From Candidatus Ozemibacter sibiricus (GTDB lineage: Bacteria > Muiribacteriota > Ozemobacteria > Ozemobacterales > Ozemobacteraceae): 64,000 nt of DNA. Location: the NCBI GenBank assembly GCA_003327425.1, contig QOQW01000027.1:16141-80140 (forward strand). Reading direction: 5' to 3'. Below are positions 34,115-42,339 of the stretch, piece by piece. The translations under genes were made by a program, and so were the position numbers. Each line of letters opens with the position of its first letter. Position 1 is the first letter of the stretch. The notes beneath the pieces were generated by a model. The model worked only from the letters and a program-made list of their open reading frames with translations, had not been told where the DNA came from and made no database searches.

Positions 34115-34400
34115 ATGGCAACCAGCCATGCGCCTCGACCCATCATTGATGAGGTGGTCGGTCGGATTTTTCCAATCCCGCTCCCGTCGCCGTCGTCCAC
34201 CCCAAAAGCAGGGCCGCCCTCCTCTTTGTGATCAAAGCCAGCGTCCCATCGCCCGTCGTTCCCATCGATGCCGCGAAGAAAGGGTGGGAAGGTTCGCTGA
34301 AATTGATGAGAAGGCCAGATACCGAAGCATGATTGAAATGGAAAAGCAAGCCTGGAATTCGGCGCGTCGGGCGCAGGTTTTCAGGCAGCCACCCGGCTGG
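34115..34400 (+). pseudogene. possible frameshifted gene remnant
   Basis: The 34069-34495 stretch has no intact gene. From ATG 34115 one frame reads MATSHAPRPIIDEVVGRIFPI, a second continues as AVVHPKSRAALLFVIKASVP and PIDAAKKGWEGSLKLMRRPD, and a third reads RFAEIDEKARYRSMIEMEKQAW. Each piece is protein-like but they are in different frames, as expected for a decayed gene. No family is recognisable, and chance cannot be excluded. Confidence 0.25.
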
Positions 34401-34495
34401 CCCTGGCCAAACCATGATCATTCCACGACTTTCGGCTGGCCCGAAACTTGCTTTCTTCCCATCGGACTTTGCGGAGAGCCCGATCGGCCATGACC

Positions 34496-34524
34496 TGTAA
34501 CGAATGCTCCGGGCCACGCGTATA
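34496..34524 (+). promoter_or_regulatory. ECF-type promoter, TGTAAC-N17-CGTATA
   Basis: TGTAAC (34496-34501) and CGTATA (34519-34524) are 17 nt apart. The -35 half is identical and the -10 half shares CGTA with the sites before the sigma operon and the two lipoproteins. The downstream gene starts at 34583, giving a leader of about 50 nt. Confidence 0.55.
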
Positions 34525-34582
34525 CCCCGCAAGTTCTGGCACGACTCGACAAGCCAACATAAGTAGGAAGAAAGGAGTACCC

Positions 34583-35488
34583 ATGGTTCGCACGTCGTTC
34601 GGATTGGTTCTGGTCCTGGCCCTGGTCACTGTCCCCGCCTGGTCCTTTGATCGCGCCGATGATCCCCTGACACCTCTGCAGGCCACGATCCACCAGCTCA
34701 TCGCCGCCTCCTGGCAGGCGACCGACGAGGCGCTGACCGCCAGCCACGACGTCGCCGGCCCCGATCGTGACGCCGCCGCCGAGACCGACCGCCTGGTGCG
34801 CGACCTCGGTCGCCGATTGACCGACGCCCTCGAGGCCGGCAACCGGCAGCCCCTCGAAGCGTTCCGCGACGAATACCTCGCCCTCGATCCGGCCGGCCGG
34901 GCCGCCCTCTTCCCGGTGCTCGACCAGGTGCGGGCCTCCCAGCTCCAGGCCCTGCGCCCCGCCGTCAGCGAGACCCAGATGCGTGAATACTTTCCCGGCT
35001 ACGGCCACACCGAATACGGGTACAAATACCGCAAGGGCCGCGAAGTCTCCCGCGAACATAAAGGGTTCCGCTGGCAGAGCGAGGAACGGACGATCAACAT
35101 GAATCTCAACCAGGAGCTGGTGATCAACCTCGACCTGCTCAGCATCTTCCAGGGGTTGGCCCAGTCCGGGGCCATCAAAGACCTGAAGGTCGGCGAGCCC
35201 TATCAGATGACCACCGGCGGCGCCCCCTTCTTCGTCTGCAAGATCAGTTTCACCGCCAACAAGACCCTTGTCACCAAGACCAACCGCAAGTACGAGGTCA
35301 GCAAGGTCTGGTTCGAACTGTGGCGCGCCAAAGGCATCATCTGGACCACCGGCGACTGGGAACTGGTGGGCCAGACCTACGTCATCATGCAGGAGCCCAC
35401 CGGTGACGACGTCGTGACCGGCGTCAACCGCGTGCTCGATCAGCCGCTCCAAGTCGGCCAGCCCGCCTTCGCCAAAGTCGAGCCCTGA
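34583..35488 (+). CDS. exported protein, candidate ECF regulon member
   Basis: A 301-residue protein with signal peptide (~1-20, MVRTSFGLVLVLALVTVPAWS). The N-terminal half is helical (IHQLIAASWQATDEALTASHDVAG, RLTDALEAGNRQPLEAFRDEYLAL); the C-terminal half is rich in strands (FRWQSEERTINMNLNQELVINLDLL, FVCKISFTANKTLVTKTNRKYEV). No family recognised. AAAGGAG precedes ATG 34583 by 6 nt. The ECF-like promoter at 34496-34524 suggests induction with the envelope regulon. It lacks the C-terminal tail shared by the other regulon proteins (it ends AKVEP). Confidence 0.72.
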   Translation: MVRTSFGLVLVLALVTVPAWSFDRADDPLTPLQATIHQLIAASWQATDEALTASHDVAGPDRDAAAETDRLVRDLGRRLTDALEAGNRQPLEAFRDEYLALDPAGRAALFPVLDQVRASQLQALRPAVSETQMREYFPGYGHTEYGYKYRKGREVSREHKGFRWQSEERTINMNLNQELVINLDLLSIFQGLAQSGAIKDLKVGEPYQMTTGGAPFFVCKISFTANKTLVTKTNRKYEVSKVWFELWRAKGIIWTTGDWELVGQTYVIMQEPTGDDVVTGVNRVLDQPLQVGQPAFAKVEP

Positions 35489-35568
35489 CCCACGGCCACC
35501 CGCCCCGACCCTGACCGGCGCGGAGTTCGCATCGGTCGGCGGGCGGGGCGCCGCCGGGAGGACTTCCC

Positions 35569-36501
35569 ATGCAACTACCCAGATTCATCATGTTCGGTCA
35601 TCTGCGCTGGCTTCCCGCCGCCCATTCCGCTCTGCCGATCAGATGGTCAGCCACGGCCGCCGCCCGCCTGCCCTGGCCCCCCGCTCGTCGCGCGTCCGCC
35701 ATCCGCCCCCCGGTCTCGCCACTGGCCATCTTCATTCTCCTCTCCGCCCTGATCCTGAACGACCCCGTCGCAGCGGCGACGTTCACCGTCGGCTCCACCA
35801 GAGTCGAGGTCGAGGTGCGCAATTCCGTCATGCTGCCGATTCCCGATGCCAGGGCCCGCGGATGGGTGTCCGGCACCACCTTGGTGCTGGAAGCCTGGGC
35901 CGCCGGGTATCAGACCGCCCACATCGAGCTGGCCGCCCCCTCCCACCCCGGGGCGATCGTCCATCATGAGTTCGTGCTCGCCGACACGCCCAAGCGCCTG
36001 TCGGCCCGCGATCTCACCGATCACCCACTCCAGTCGGTCCACTTCGAGAAAGGCCAGGAAGGCTATCCGGCCTCCCAGTACGGCATCACCGCGTTGATCC
36101 CGAAGAAATCGTGGCCCCGACCCTCTGCCGCCAATGTCGAGGTCATGGACCTCGCCTGGAGCATCCCCCTCAAGTCAAGCTGCACCATCGAATCCGAGGG
36201 CGAATTCCATCGGGTCAGACTGACCCTGCCCCGTCGCGCCCTCGACCTGACCGGCACCGATCTGATCGTCTACTTCAACACCGAGAAGAGCTACCTCCAG
36301 GGCGAGATCCTGCGGTGGCTGAAGGCTCTCGAAAAAGTCGAAAAGGTGATCTCGCCACCGCTGGGTTCGGCCATGGAACTGGCCCGGTTCCTGTTCGGAG
36401 CGCTGCCGCGGCCGCAGGTCGAAGCCACCGGCCAGGTGCCCGAGACGCTGCGCCAGCTCTACTCTCGCGCCGATCGTTTCGCCGAGCTGCATCGCGACTG
36501 A
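35569..36501 (+). CDS. membrane-anchored or exported protein of unknown function
   Basis: A 310-residue protein with a long Arg/Pro-rich N-terminus and a hydrophobic segment at about 48-68 (PLAIFILLSALILNDPVAAA), which acts as a late signal peptide or anchor. The rest reads as beta-rich (FTVGSTRVEVEVRNSV, TLVLEAWAAGYQTAHIEL), with a carboxypeptidase-regulatory/Ig-like look, and a C-terminal helical part (GEILRWLKALEKVEKV). GGAGG stands 9 nt before ATG 35569. The start may be later than given, since the first 45 residues are unusual. Confidence 0.6.
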   Translation: MQLPRFIMFGHLRWLPAAHSALPIRWSATAAARLPWPPARRASAIRPPVSPLAIFILLSALILNDPVAAATFTVGSTRVEVEVRNSVMLPIPDARARGWVSGTTLVLEAWAAGYQTAHIELAAPSHPGAIVHHEFVLADTPKRLSARDLTDHPLQSVHFEKGQEGYPASQYGITALIPKKSWPRPSAANVEVMDLAWSIPLKSSCTIESEGEFHRVRLTLPRRALDLTGTDLIVYFNTEKSYLQGEILRWLKALEKVEKVISPPLGSAMELARFLFGALPRPQVEATGQVPETLRQLYSRADRFAELHRD

Positions 36502-36517
36502 GCGAGCGCCGTCCCCT

Positions 36518-36561
36518 CCCCCGCCGTCCTCAAGGTTCGCGTTCCTGGGCGACGGCGGGGG
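36518..36561 (+). terminator. GC-rich hairpin after 35569 gene
   Basis: CCCCCGCCGTC (36518-36528) pairs with GACGGCGGGGG (36551-36561), an 11-bp stem, 17 nt after the stop codon. There is no U-run, so termination may be Rho-assisted or weak. The remaining stretch to 36790 holds no gene I can support. Confidence 0.5.
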
Positions 36562-36790
36562 GATGGTCTTGTCGATAGATTCACTCGGGTCCACTCGCCG
36601 ACGCGCCGCGGTCAGCCGCACTCCTGGCCTGTTCCCGAAAAAGGGGCGGCGGGCGGCCTCGCACCCGCACCACGACACCCGAGCCTGCCATTCCTGCCGA
36701 ACAACGAGCGGCCTGCTCTGCAAGCAAGGCGGCCTTCTTTCCGCTCAGGAACGCGGGAGGTCCGTTCGAACCACGTTGGATCGGCAACGA

Positions 36791-37732
36791 TCAGCGCTGG
36801 AGGAGCGAATACATGTAGACCAGGAACGACCCCAGCAGCAACACTCCTTCGGCCCGCACGATCCGCATGCCGGTGTGCATGATGGGCAGGCATCCCAGGC
36901 TGACCACGACCATCACCGGGATGTCGATGCCCAGCATCTGGTCGGACACCGAGAGCGGTAGAAGGGAACCGGCGATCCCGAGGATGCCCAGGATATTGAA
37001 GATGTTGCTGCCGACCACGTTGCCGACGGCGATTTCGGGCTGCCCCTTCCAGGCCGCCACGACCGAGGTGGCCAGTTCGGGCAGGGAGGTTCCGGCGGCG
37101 ATCAAGGTCAGACCGATGATTTCATCGGACAGGCCGAAAGCCTTGGCGAGATTGACCGCCCCGTACAGCAGTAGCTTCGACCCGGCAACCAAGCCAATCA
37201 GCCCGGCCACCAGCCAGCCGAGGTCCTGGGCGAGGGTGGTCGGTTCGGTCTTCTGGGCCTCTTCGGGGATGTCAGGGACGGCTTCCTGCTTCCCGAGGTG
37301 GTAGCTGACCGCGATGTAGACCACCAGGATGCCGAGCAGCACGAGCGCTTCGAGCCGGGAGAGGGTCTGATCGACCGCCATCCACCAGCACAAGCCCGAG
37401 GTCAGGATCATGACCGGCACGTCTCGTCGCACCACCGCCCGGTTGCACGCGATAGGACGGATCAGGGCCGCCAGGCCCAGGATCATGGCGGCATTGAAGA
37501 TGTTCGAACCGACCACGTTGCCGACCGCAATGCCGGGCTTGCCTTCAAAACTGGCCTGCACACTGACGACCACCTCGGGCATCGAGGTGCCGAAAGCCAC
37601 GACCGTCAATCCGATGAACAGGGCCGACACCCCCATGCGGTAGGCCAGGCCGACCGCCCCCGCCACCAGCCAGTCGGCAGCGTAGGTCAGCAATGACAAT
37701 CCCGCAACGACCGCAACGATGTCAAGTATCAT
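36791..37732 (-). CDS. CaCA-family calcium/sodium antiporter (YrbG-like)
   Basis: A 313-residue membrane antiporter with about ten helices arranged as two inverted repeats. Each repeat carries the alpha motif: VAFGTSMPEVVVSVQA...GNVVGSNIFN in the first half and AAGTSLPELATSVVAA...GNVVGSNIFN in the second, which form the ion-binding site. A cytoplasmic acidic loop (QEAVPDIPEEAQKTEP) lies between. It would exchange Ca2+ for Na+ or H+ across the inner membrane. The ATG at 37732 is preceded by TACCAT at 6 nt, so the mRNA is probably leaderless. Confidence 0.92.
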   Translation of the reverse strand: MILDIVAVVAGLSLLTYAADWLVAGAVGLAYRMGVSALFIGLTVVAFGTSMPEVVVSVQASFEGKPGIAVGNVVGSNIFNAAMILGLAALIRPIACNRAVVRRDVPVMILTSGLCWWMAVDQTLSRLEALVLLGILVVYIAVSYHLGKQEAVPDIPEEAQKTEPTTLAQDLGWLVAGLIGLVAGSKLLLYGAVNLAKAFGLSDEIIGLTLIAAGTSLPELATSVVAAWKGQPEIAVGNVVGSNIFNILGILGIAGSLLPLSVSDQMLGIDIPVMVVVSLGCLPIMHTGMRIVRAEGVLLLGSFLVYMYSLLQR

Positions 37733-37738
37733 GCCGCG

Positions 37739-37744
37739 ATGGTA
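37739..37744 (-). promoter_or_regulatory. -10 box, leaderless promoter for antiporter
   Basis: TACCAT on the minus strand, 6 nt before the ATG at 37732. The spacing matches the boxes at 1828 and 32167. Confidence 0.45.
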
Positions 37745-38023
37745 TCCCACCACCGCCCGACATGCAAGTGGTCACGCTGGGCGACCGGCTCCACCCCTCA
37801 CCAGGAGCTGGATTTGGGGCGCCGTGGCGCCGGATCGCCGGGCTCTCCGGGGTTGGCCCACCCGCCAGCCGACCGCCCTTCTGCCCCAGACGGTCGATGA
37901 AGGCGCCGAGGGAACGGCTGGAGCGGAGAAAAACGCCGCGCCGGCTACCATTGCGCGGCAAGCCGGCCGCGCGAGCCGCCTGCCCCCCCCATCACCCGGC
38001 GGCACTCTCCCCCTCCAACCGCG

Positions 38024-38055
38024 AACGGCCTGGCCCCGTCTGGGGCCAGGCCGTT
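38024..38055 (-). terminator. 14-bp perfect hairpin downstream of lipoprotein gene
   Basis: AACGGCCTGGCCCC-GTCT-GGGGCCAGGCCGTT is a perfect 14-bp stem with a 4-nt loop, downstream of the minus-strand lipoprotein gene (stop at 38138). A second smaller hairpin (ACCCAGG...CCTGGGT) lies at about 38093-38115. Neither has a U-run. The rest of 37745-38137 holds no gene I can support. Confidence 0.6.
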
Positions 38056-38137
38056 GAAACCTTCGATGATCCTTTTCGATTCGTCTGAGCTGACCCAGGG
38101 CAAGCCCCTGGGTGGAGCGCCGTCGGCTCGATCGCGC

Positions 38138-38506
38138 TTATTCGCGGTCCGAGCTGGGGATCTGGTCGCCCTCATCGACGCGGGACGCCGGGCGCGCGGC
38201 CGGCCCCGAACTGGCGCTGGACACGGGCTTGGGGGCCGCCGCCTTGGGCTTCTTGAACAGGCTGACCGTCTTCTTGACCTGGGAGACGATCTGCCCGACC
38301 ACCGGCATCGCCTGCTGGGCGAAGTTCGCCATCATCATGCCGCAACTTCCCGAACTGCAGCCTCCCCCAAATCCTCCACCCATGCTGCCGCAGCCGCCGG
38401 AGCCGCAGGAACCGCCTTCCATGCCGCAGCCGCCCAGCGCGATGACCATCAGCACCGCCAGACCAGCCATACCCAGACCACGCCCGAAATTCTTCAGCGT
38501 TCGCAT
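38138..38506 (-). CDS. Gly/Cys-rich lipoprotein, ECF regulon member A
   Basis: A 122-residue lipoprotein: signal peptide with lipobox IALGGC, lipidated Cys27. Right after it comes a Gly/Ser/Cys-rich stretch with six further cysteines. A helical segment (FAQQAMPVVGQIVSQVKKTVSLFKK) follows, then an Ala/Pro/Ser linker and the tail DQIPSSDRE at the C-terminus. The helix and tail align with the lipoprotein at 40408, showing common descent. GGAGG precedes the ATG by 7 nt and an ECF-type promoter lies 30 nt upstream. Predicted envelope-localised; function unknown. Confidence 0.78.
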   Translation of the reverse strand: MRTLKNFGRGLGMAGLAVLMVIALGGCGMEGGSCGSGGCGSMGGGFGGGCSSGSCGMMMANFAQQAMPVVGQIVSQVKKTVSLFKKPKAAAPKPVSSASSGPAARPASRVDEGDQIPSSDRE

Positions 38507-38536
38507 CCTTCATCCTCCTGGTCGGATTTCACCCAG

Positions 38537-38565
38537 GTTACGCCGACCGACATCCTGGCGTTACA
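38537..38565 (-). promoter_or_regulatory. ECF-type promoter TGTAAC-N17-CGTAAC
   Basis: On the minus strand TGTAAC (38565-38560) and CGTAAC (38542-38537) are separated by exactly 17 nt, identical to the sigma-operon site. The gene start is at 38506, giving a short leader of about 25 nt. Confidence 0.75.
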
Positions 38566-38769
38566 CCCGATCGCCCGCCGGCGTTTCCTTCGGCCCCCGC
38601 GGTCTCCCGGCCCAGAGAGATTCGCCCCTCAGCCCGCCCTGCCAGCGACTCAACCTGCCCTGTCACAAATCACGTCGAAAATCTGTCGGTGGCTTTACCC
38701 GCCTTGGTTGATCAAGGCGAAACGGTCTGCACAACGCAGACCCATCACGTAGAGGAGGTTCGTTCACTG

Positions 38770-40275
38770 ATGAAGGTTTTTCCCCGCCCCTGGAGTATCT
38801 ATTTGATTTGGGTAGCCATCCTCTTGATCGGAGGAGGAGCATGGGCATGCCAGGATGGAGCATGCAGCCATCGCTCGCCCACAGCCCTCTCTCCATCGAC
38901 CGCCGAAGCACCGGCGCCCGCTCCTGAGGCTTTGTACAAGCTGCTGGAAACCCTCGAGCAGCAACCTTCCCAGGATGAAGCCATCGCATTGGTCTCTTCT
39001 CTGCGGCAGGGCTGTCAGGCGATCCTGCGGCACGCCCTCGGGGTTCCACCCCGCCTGGCGGATGACCTGCGGCAGGAGCTCGATCGCCTGTCCTTCGCCT
39101 TCGCGAATGAGGCGACGCCTGAGACCGCCGATCGGGTCCGTCTCAGCCTCGCGAACCTGCGCACCCTGCTGACGGCGCTGGCCCACCGCCAGGTCAGCCC
39201 TTCTTCAGAGACCACTCCTGAAGCGGTCGCCCCCTCGACCACAGCGGCGAACGAACGGCCCGCCTCCCGGGCCCAGGGGAAGCGTGAGCGCCCGGCTCGC
39301 ATCTGGGTGAGCAAGATCCACCCCAATCAATGGTACTTCGTCGCCAAGAAGTGTGGACTCTGTCAGGGAACCGGCAAATTTTCCTACTCGACTTGTGGAG
39401 TCTGCGACGGGAGCGGGGTCATCTATACCGACCCCGCCACCAAGCTGTGCGGATTCTGCAAAGGCGTTGGCTGGCACCAGGGGCGCACGTGCTTCGGCTG
39501 CGAAGGCACCGGTTGGTGCCGGGCCGACCTGCCCAACCCCAATCAGCTCTATGAATTCCGCGCCTGCGCGTGGTGCGGCGGCGGCGGCTGGACCCAGAAC
39601 GGTTCATGCTCGATCTGCGATGGCGATGGCTGGAATCAGATTCCCAAGGCGGCCCCGGTCTGCCCGTCATGCAGAGGCTCCGGACGCAACCAGTATGGCT
39701 CCTCCACCTGCTCGCCGTGCAGGGGCACTGGCTATGCCCCGGTCGCCGTCTCCCAGCCGGGCGGGCAACCGCCCGCCGGCACCCCCCCTGGCAGTGCTGG
39801 GTACCCCGGGTATCCGCCCCCGCCCAACATCCATGAGCTGATGAGCCTGCAAGTGTGCGCCCTGTGCAAGGGCAAAGGCAAATTCCGAGCCGTCTATTTC
39901 TGCCCGGCCTGCCAGGCCGACGGCTATGTGACCGTTCCCAATCCTCCCAAGCGCTGCCAAGGCTGCGGAGGCAGGGGGGAAATCAACGGCAGCATCTGCG
40001 CGCACTGCACGGGCACCGGCTGGACCGACGGCGCCATCTACTCCCTGCCCCCCGGGCGGGCGATCTGCAAGCGCTGCAACGGCCAGGGCTCGATCCCCAA
40101 TGGGGTCTTCTGCTCGGTCTGCAACGGCCAGGGATGGGTCATCGCCACGATCGATCCTTTGAAGAAGGCGTGCGGCATGTGCCAAGGCAAAGGTTCCATC
40201 GAGGGCCAGTTCTGCCCGGCTTGCAATGGCGGCGGGTGGGCTCGCATGGTACTGCCTGCCCCTGAGCGCCCTTGA
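38770..40275 (+). CDS. exported DnaJ-type zinc-finger array protein (16 CxxC)
   Basis: A 501-residue protein with an N-terminal signal peptide (MKVFPRPWSIYLIWVAILLIGGGAWA, ~residues 1-26). Residues ~30-200 are helical and linker-like. Residues ~215-500 contain sixteen CxxC motifs, mostly CxxCxGxG like the DnaJ zinc domain (CGLCQGTG, CAWCGGGG, CPSCRGSG, CQGCGGRG, CKRCNGQG, CGMCQGKG), arranged as eight pairs. DnaJ has four. No J domain is present. It may bind several Zn ions or hold clients outside the cytoplasm. It lies between the two paralogous lipoprotein genes, which are on the other strand. GGAGG lies 11 nt before the ATG; upstream in-frame starts lack the signal peptide at the N-terminus. 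Confidence 0.78.
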   Translation: MKVFPRPWSIYLIWVAILLIGGGAWACQDGACSHRSPTALSPSTAEAPAPAPEALYKLLETLEQQPSQDEAIALVSSLRQGCQAILRHALGVPPRLADDLRQELDRLSFAFANEATPETADRVRLSLANLRTLLTALAHRQVSPSSETTPEAVAPSTTAANERPASRAQGKRERPARIWVSKIHPNQWYFVAKKCGLCQGTGKFSYSTCGVCDGSGVIYTDPATKLCGFCKGVGWHQGRTCFGCEGTGWCRADLPNPNQLYEFRACAWCGGGGWTQNGSCSICDGDGWNQIPKAAPVCPSCRGSGRNQYGSSTCSPCRGTGYAPVAVSQPGGQPPAGTPPGSAGYPGYPPPPNIHELMSLQVCALCKGKGKFRAVYFCPACQADGYVTVPNPPKRCQGCGGRGEINGSICAHCTGTGWTDGAIYSLPPGRAICKRCNGQGSIPNGVFCSVCNGQGWVIATIDPLKKACGMCQGKGSIEGQFCPACNGGGWARMVLPAPERP

Positions 40276-40287
40276 TGCTCTCACCGC

Positions 40288-40317
40288 GGAACGGCCGGAA
40301 GCTCGGCCGGCCGTTCC
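40288..40317. terminator. 11-bp hairpin, convergent terminator 1
   Basis: GGAACGGCCGG (40288-40298) pairs with CCGGCCGTTCC (40307-40317), 12 nt after the stop of the CxxC-protein gene. Confidence 0.6.
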
Positions 40318-40338
40318 CCTTGGGTTCGCTCTGACGGA

Positions 40339-40368
40339 AACCCTCCGAGGGGTCACCCTCGGAGGGTT
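40339..40368. terminator. 13-bp hairpin, convergent terminator 2
   Basis: AACCCTCCGAGGG-GTCA-CCCTCGGAGGGTT is a perfect 13-bp stem between the convergent CxxC-protein and lipoprotein B genes, able to work in both directions. Confidence 0.65.
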
Positions 40369-40407
40369 CGCCGTTTCCTGGTCACTTCTGATCAGCGCGG
40401 TCAGGAG

Positions 40408-40731
40408 TCACTCTTTGTCGGAATTGGGGATGGCTTCCGCGTCATCGCCTTCCTTGATGGCGGTATTGGACGGGGTGGAAGAACCCGGTGAAGAGATCGA
40501 ACTGGTGCCCGTCGCGCTGTTGGTGTTGCCCGACCCCGAGCTGGAAGACCCCGAGCCCTTGAACTGATCGATGATGCCCTTGATCCCGCTGATGATGTTG
40601 GAGACCACCGGAATGACCTGCTGGATGAAATCCAGGATGCCAGCCGCATTGCAGCCGGTCAGGGTCATCGAGGCCATCGACAGCAGCAGCACGAAGGCGA
40701 TCGCCCGGCACCCATTCTTGAAGCGGTTCAT
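40408..40731 (-). CDS. Ser/Gly-rich lipoprotein, ECF regulon member B
   Basis: A 107-residue lipoprotein with lipobox LTGC and lipidated Cys27, the same position as in its paralogue at 38138. A helical segment (LDFIQQVIPVVSNIISGIKGIIDQFKG) aligns with that of the paralogue (shared pattern F-x-Q-Q-x-x-P-V-V-x-x-I, then K and F-K). A Ser/Gly/Thr-rich linker leads to the tail AIPNSDKE at the C-terminus. The cysteine cluster of the paralogue is absent. GGAGG stands 8 nt before the ATG at 40731; an ATG six bases earlier is too close to it. An ECF-type promoter lies just upstream. Confidence 0.78.
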   Translation of the reverse strand: MNRFKNGCRAIAFVLLLSMASMTLTGCNAAGILDFIQQVIPVVSNIISGIKGIIDQFKGSGSSSSGSGNTNSATGTSSISSPGSSTPSNTAIKEGDDAEAIPNSDKE

Positions 40732-40773
40732 CGTCATTTCCTCCTGGCGTGATGTTCGTCGTCTTCCAGCCAT

Positions 40774-40802
40774 GTTACGCCAAGACGACCAGGGGTGTTA
40801 CA
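40774..40802 (-). promoter_or_regulatory. ECF-type promoter TGTAAC-N17-CGTAAC
   Basis: Minus-strand TGTAAC (40802-40797) and CGTAAC (40779-40774) with a 17-nt spacer, identical to the sigma-operon and lipoprotein A sites. Leader to the start codon about 35 nt. Confidence 0.75.
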
Positions 40803-40907
40803 ACATTTTTTTCCACCGCCTGGCCATGCCGCCGAGGGCACTCGCGGCAGCAGGCTCCGACCCGCGCCAGGGGCCCCAGGCCCAGGGCCGCTCACCGGCG
40901 CGGCGGG

Positions 40908-42326
40908 TCAGAGCCGACCATCGATGAGCAGGCGGATCGCCTGGCGCTGCGACGGCTCGAGGCGGTCGAGCGCCCGCTGCAGGGCGGGGCCGGCGTTCTT
41001 GCGCAGGAAGGCGCCCAGCCATTGCAGGAACTCTTCGCGACGAGCGGTTTCGGGCAGGGCCTCCTGGAACTGGAGCAGTCGCCCCAGGTCGTCGGGCTGC
41101 GCCAGTTCGAGCAGATAGGGGAACAGCTCGGCCCGGGCCTCGCTCGAACGGCTGCCGATCTCCTCGAGCAGATCGCGCAGGCCTTCCTCGCGCGGCTGCA
41201 GGAGGGCGTGCAGACCCGCGGCGTTGGTGGCGATCCCCGGGCTGGGGCTCTGGCGCACGGTCGCCAGGGCGGCCGCGTTCTTCTGCCCGTACAGGGCATA
41301 CAAGGCATTCATGCGGATCTCGGGCACCTCGGCTTCATCGAGGGCGATATCGGTCAGCTTCTCGCCGGCCGCCTCGATGGAGTAGCTGCCCAGCGAGCTG
41401 ATGGCCATCAGCCGCACTTCGACGGCCGGATCGCGCAGCATGCGTTCGATCTGCTCGAAGCCGGCCTGATCTTTCATCTTGGCCAGGGCGGCCGCCGCCA
41501 CCTGCCGCACCCATTTGTCGGGGTGGTCGAGCCCTTCCCGGACCATGGCGATGAACGGCAGCGCGTATTCCGACAGTTCGATCACCTTCAACAGCACGGC
41601 CGGCACCTGGTCGTCGAGCCCTTGCAGGGTTCGGACCGTGGTGGCGAGCTGATCTTCGGCATGATGCCGCCACTCCAGGCGGAGCTGCCGGTTGGCCTCG
41701 ACCGACGAGGGATTGACCAGCAGCCGCAGCAGGCTTTCGCCGCCCAGCCGCTTGAGCGCGAACAGGGCGGTCTCGGTGAACTGGTAGTTGGCATAGCCTT
41801 CGATGCCGTTCAGGGCCGACTGCAGGAAATGGATGATGAGCGGGACGTGCTCGGGCGTGCGACCGCAGGCCAGGATCTCGACCGCCTTCCCCTTCCGGAC
41901 CAGGTCGGTCTTCGATTCGAGCACGGCGCGCGCCACCCCCCCGAGGTCGGCCAGGTCGATGGGAGGCTGGCGGACCCGCGACGCCACATCGGCCAGGGCC
42001 GACAGCAGGTGCGGCCGGCAGGCCGGCGCCACCCGCTCGATGGCGGTGGCCAGGCGCTTCATGACCCGCCGTCCCTTGCCGGGATGGAAGAACAGGAAAT
42101 CCTCGATCTTGGCGGCCACCCGGCGCTGCACGCGGGGCGGCAACGTCGGCATCTGGTGCAGCAGCACGGCCAGCGACAGGCCGCGCAGGTCGATGATGTC
42201 GCAGATGGCGGCATCGAGCCGGCGCGGGCGCAGCGCGGCCAGCCGCCGGACGCGCCGTTTCAGGCGCGAGGGATGGCGGTTGAGCGGCACGGACGGGCCG
42301 GACGCAGGGGGTTTGGACGTGGTCAT
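40908..42326 (-). CDS. HEAT-repeat protein
   Basis: A 472-residue helical-repeat protein. Typical units are HPDKWVRQVAAAALAKMKDQAG, DPAVEVRLMAISSLGSYSIEAA and VPEIRMNALYALYGQKNAAAL, which are HEAT/PBS-lyase-like. No signal peptide or membrane helix is seen, so it is probably cytoplasmic and mediates protein contacts. It is the last gene of a run after a TPR gene and a DnaB-like gene; the ATG at 42326 has GGAAGGA 6 nt upstream and follows the TPR stop closely (11 nt). Function unknown. Confidence 0.75.
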   Translation of the reverse strand: MTTSKPPASGPSVPLNRHPSRLKRRVRRLAALRPRRLDAAICDIIDLRGLSLAVLLHQMPTLPPRVQRRVAAKIEDFLFFHPGKGRRVMKRLATAIERVAPACRPHLLSALADVASRVRQPPIDLADLGGVARAVLESKTDLVRKGKAVEILACGRTPEHVPLIIHFLQSALNGIEGYANYQFTETALFALKRLGGESLLRLLVNPSSVEANRQLRLEWRHHAEDQLATTVRTLQGLDDQVPAVLLKVIELSEYALPFIAMVREGLDHPDKWVRQVAAAALAKMKDQAGFEQIERMLRDPAVEVRLMAISSLGSYSIEAAGEKLTDIALDEAEVPEIRMNALYALYGQKNAAALATVRQSPSPGIATNAAGLHALLQPREEGLRDLLEEIGSRSSEARAELFPYLLELAQPDDLGRLLQFQEALPETARREEFLQWLGAFLRKNAGPALQRALDRLEPSQRQAIRLLIDGRL

Positions 42327-42339
42327 GGGCGTTCCTTCC

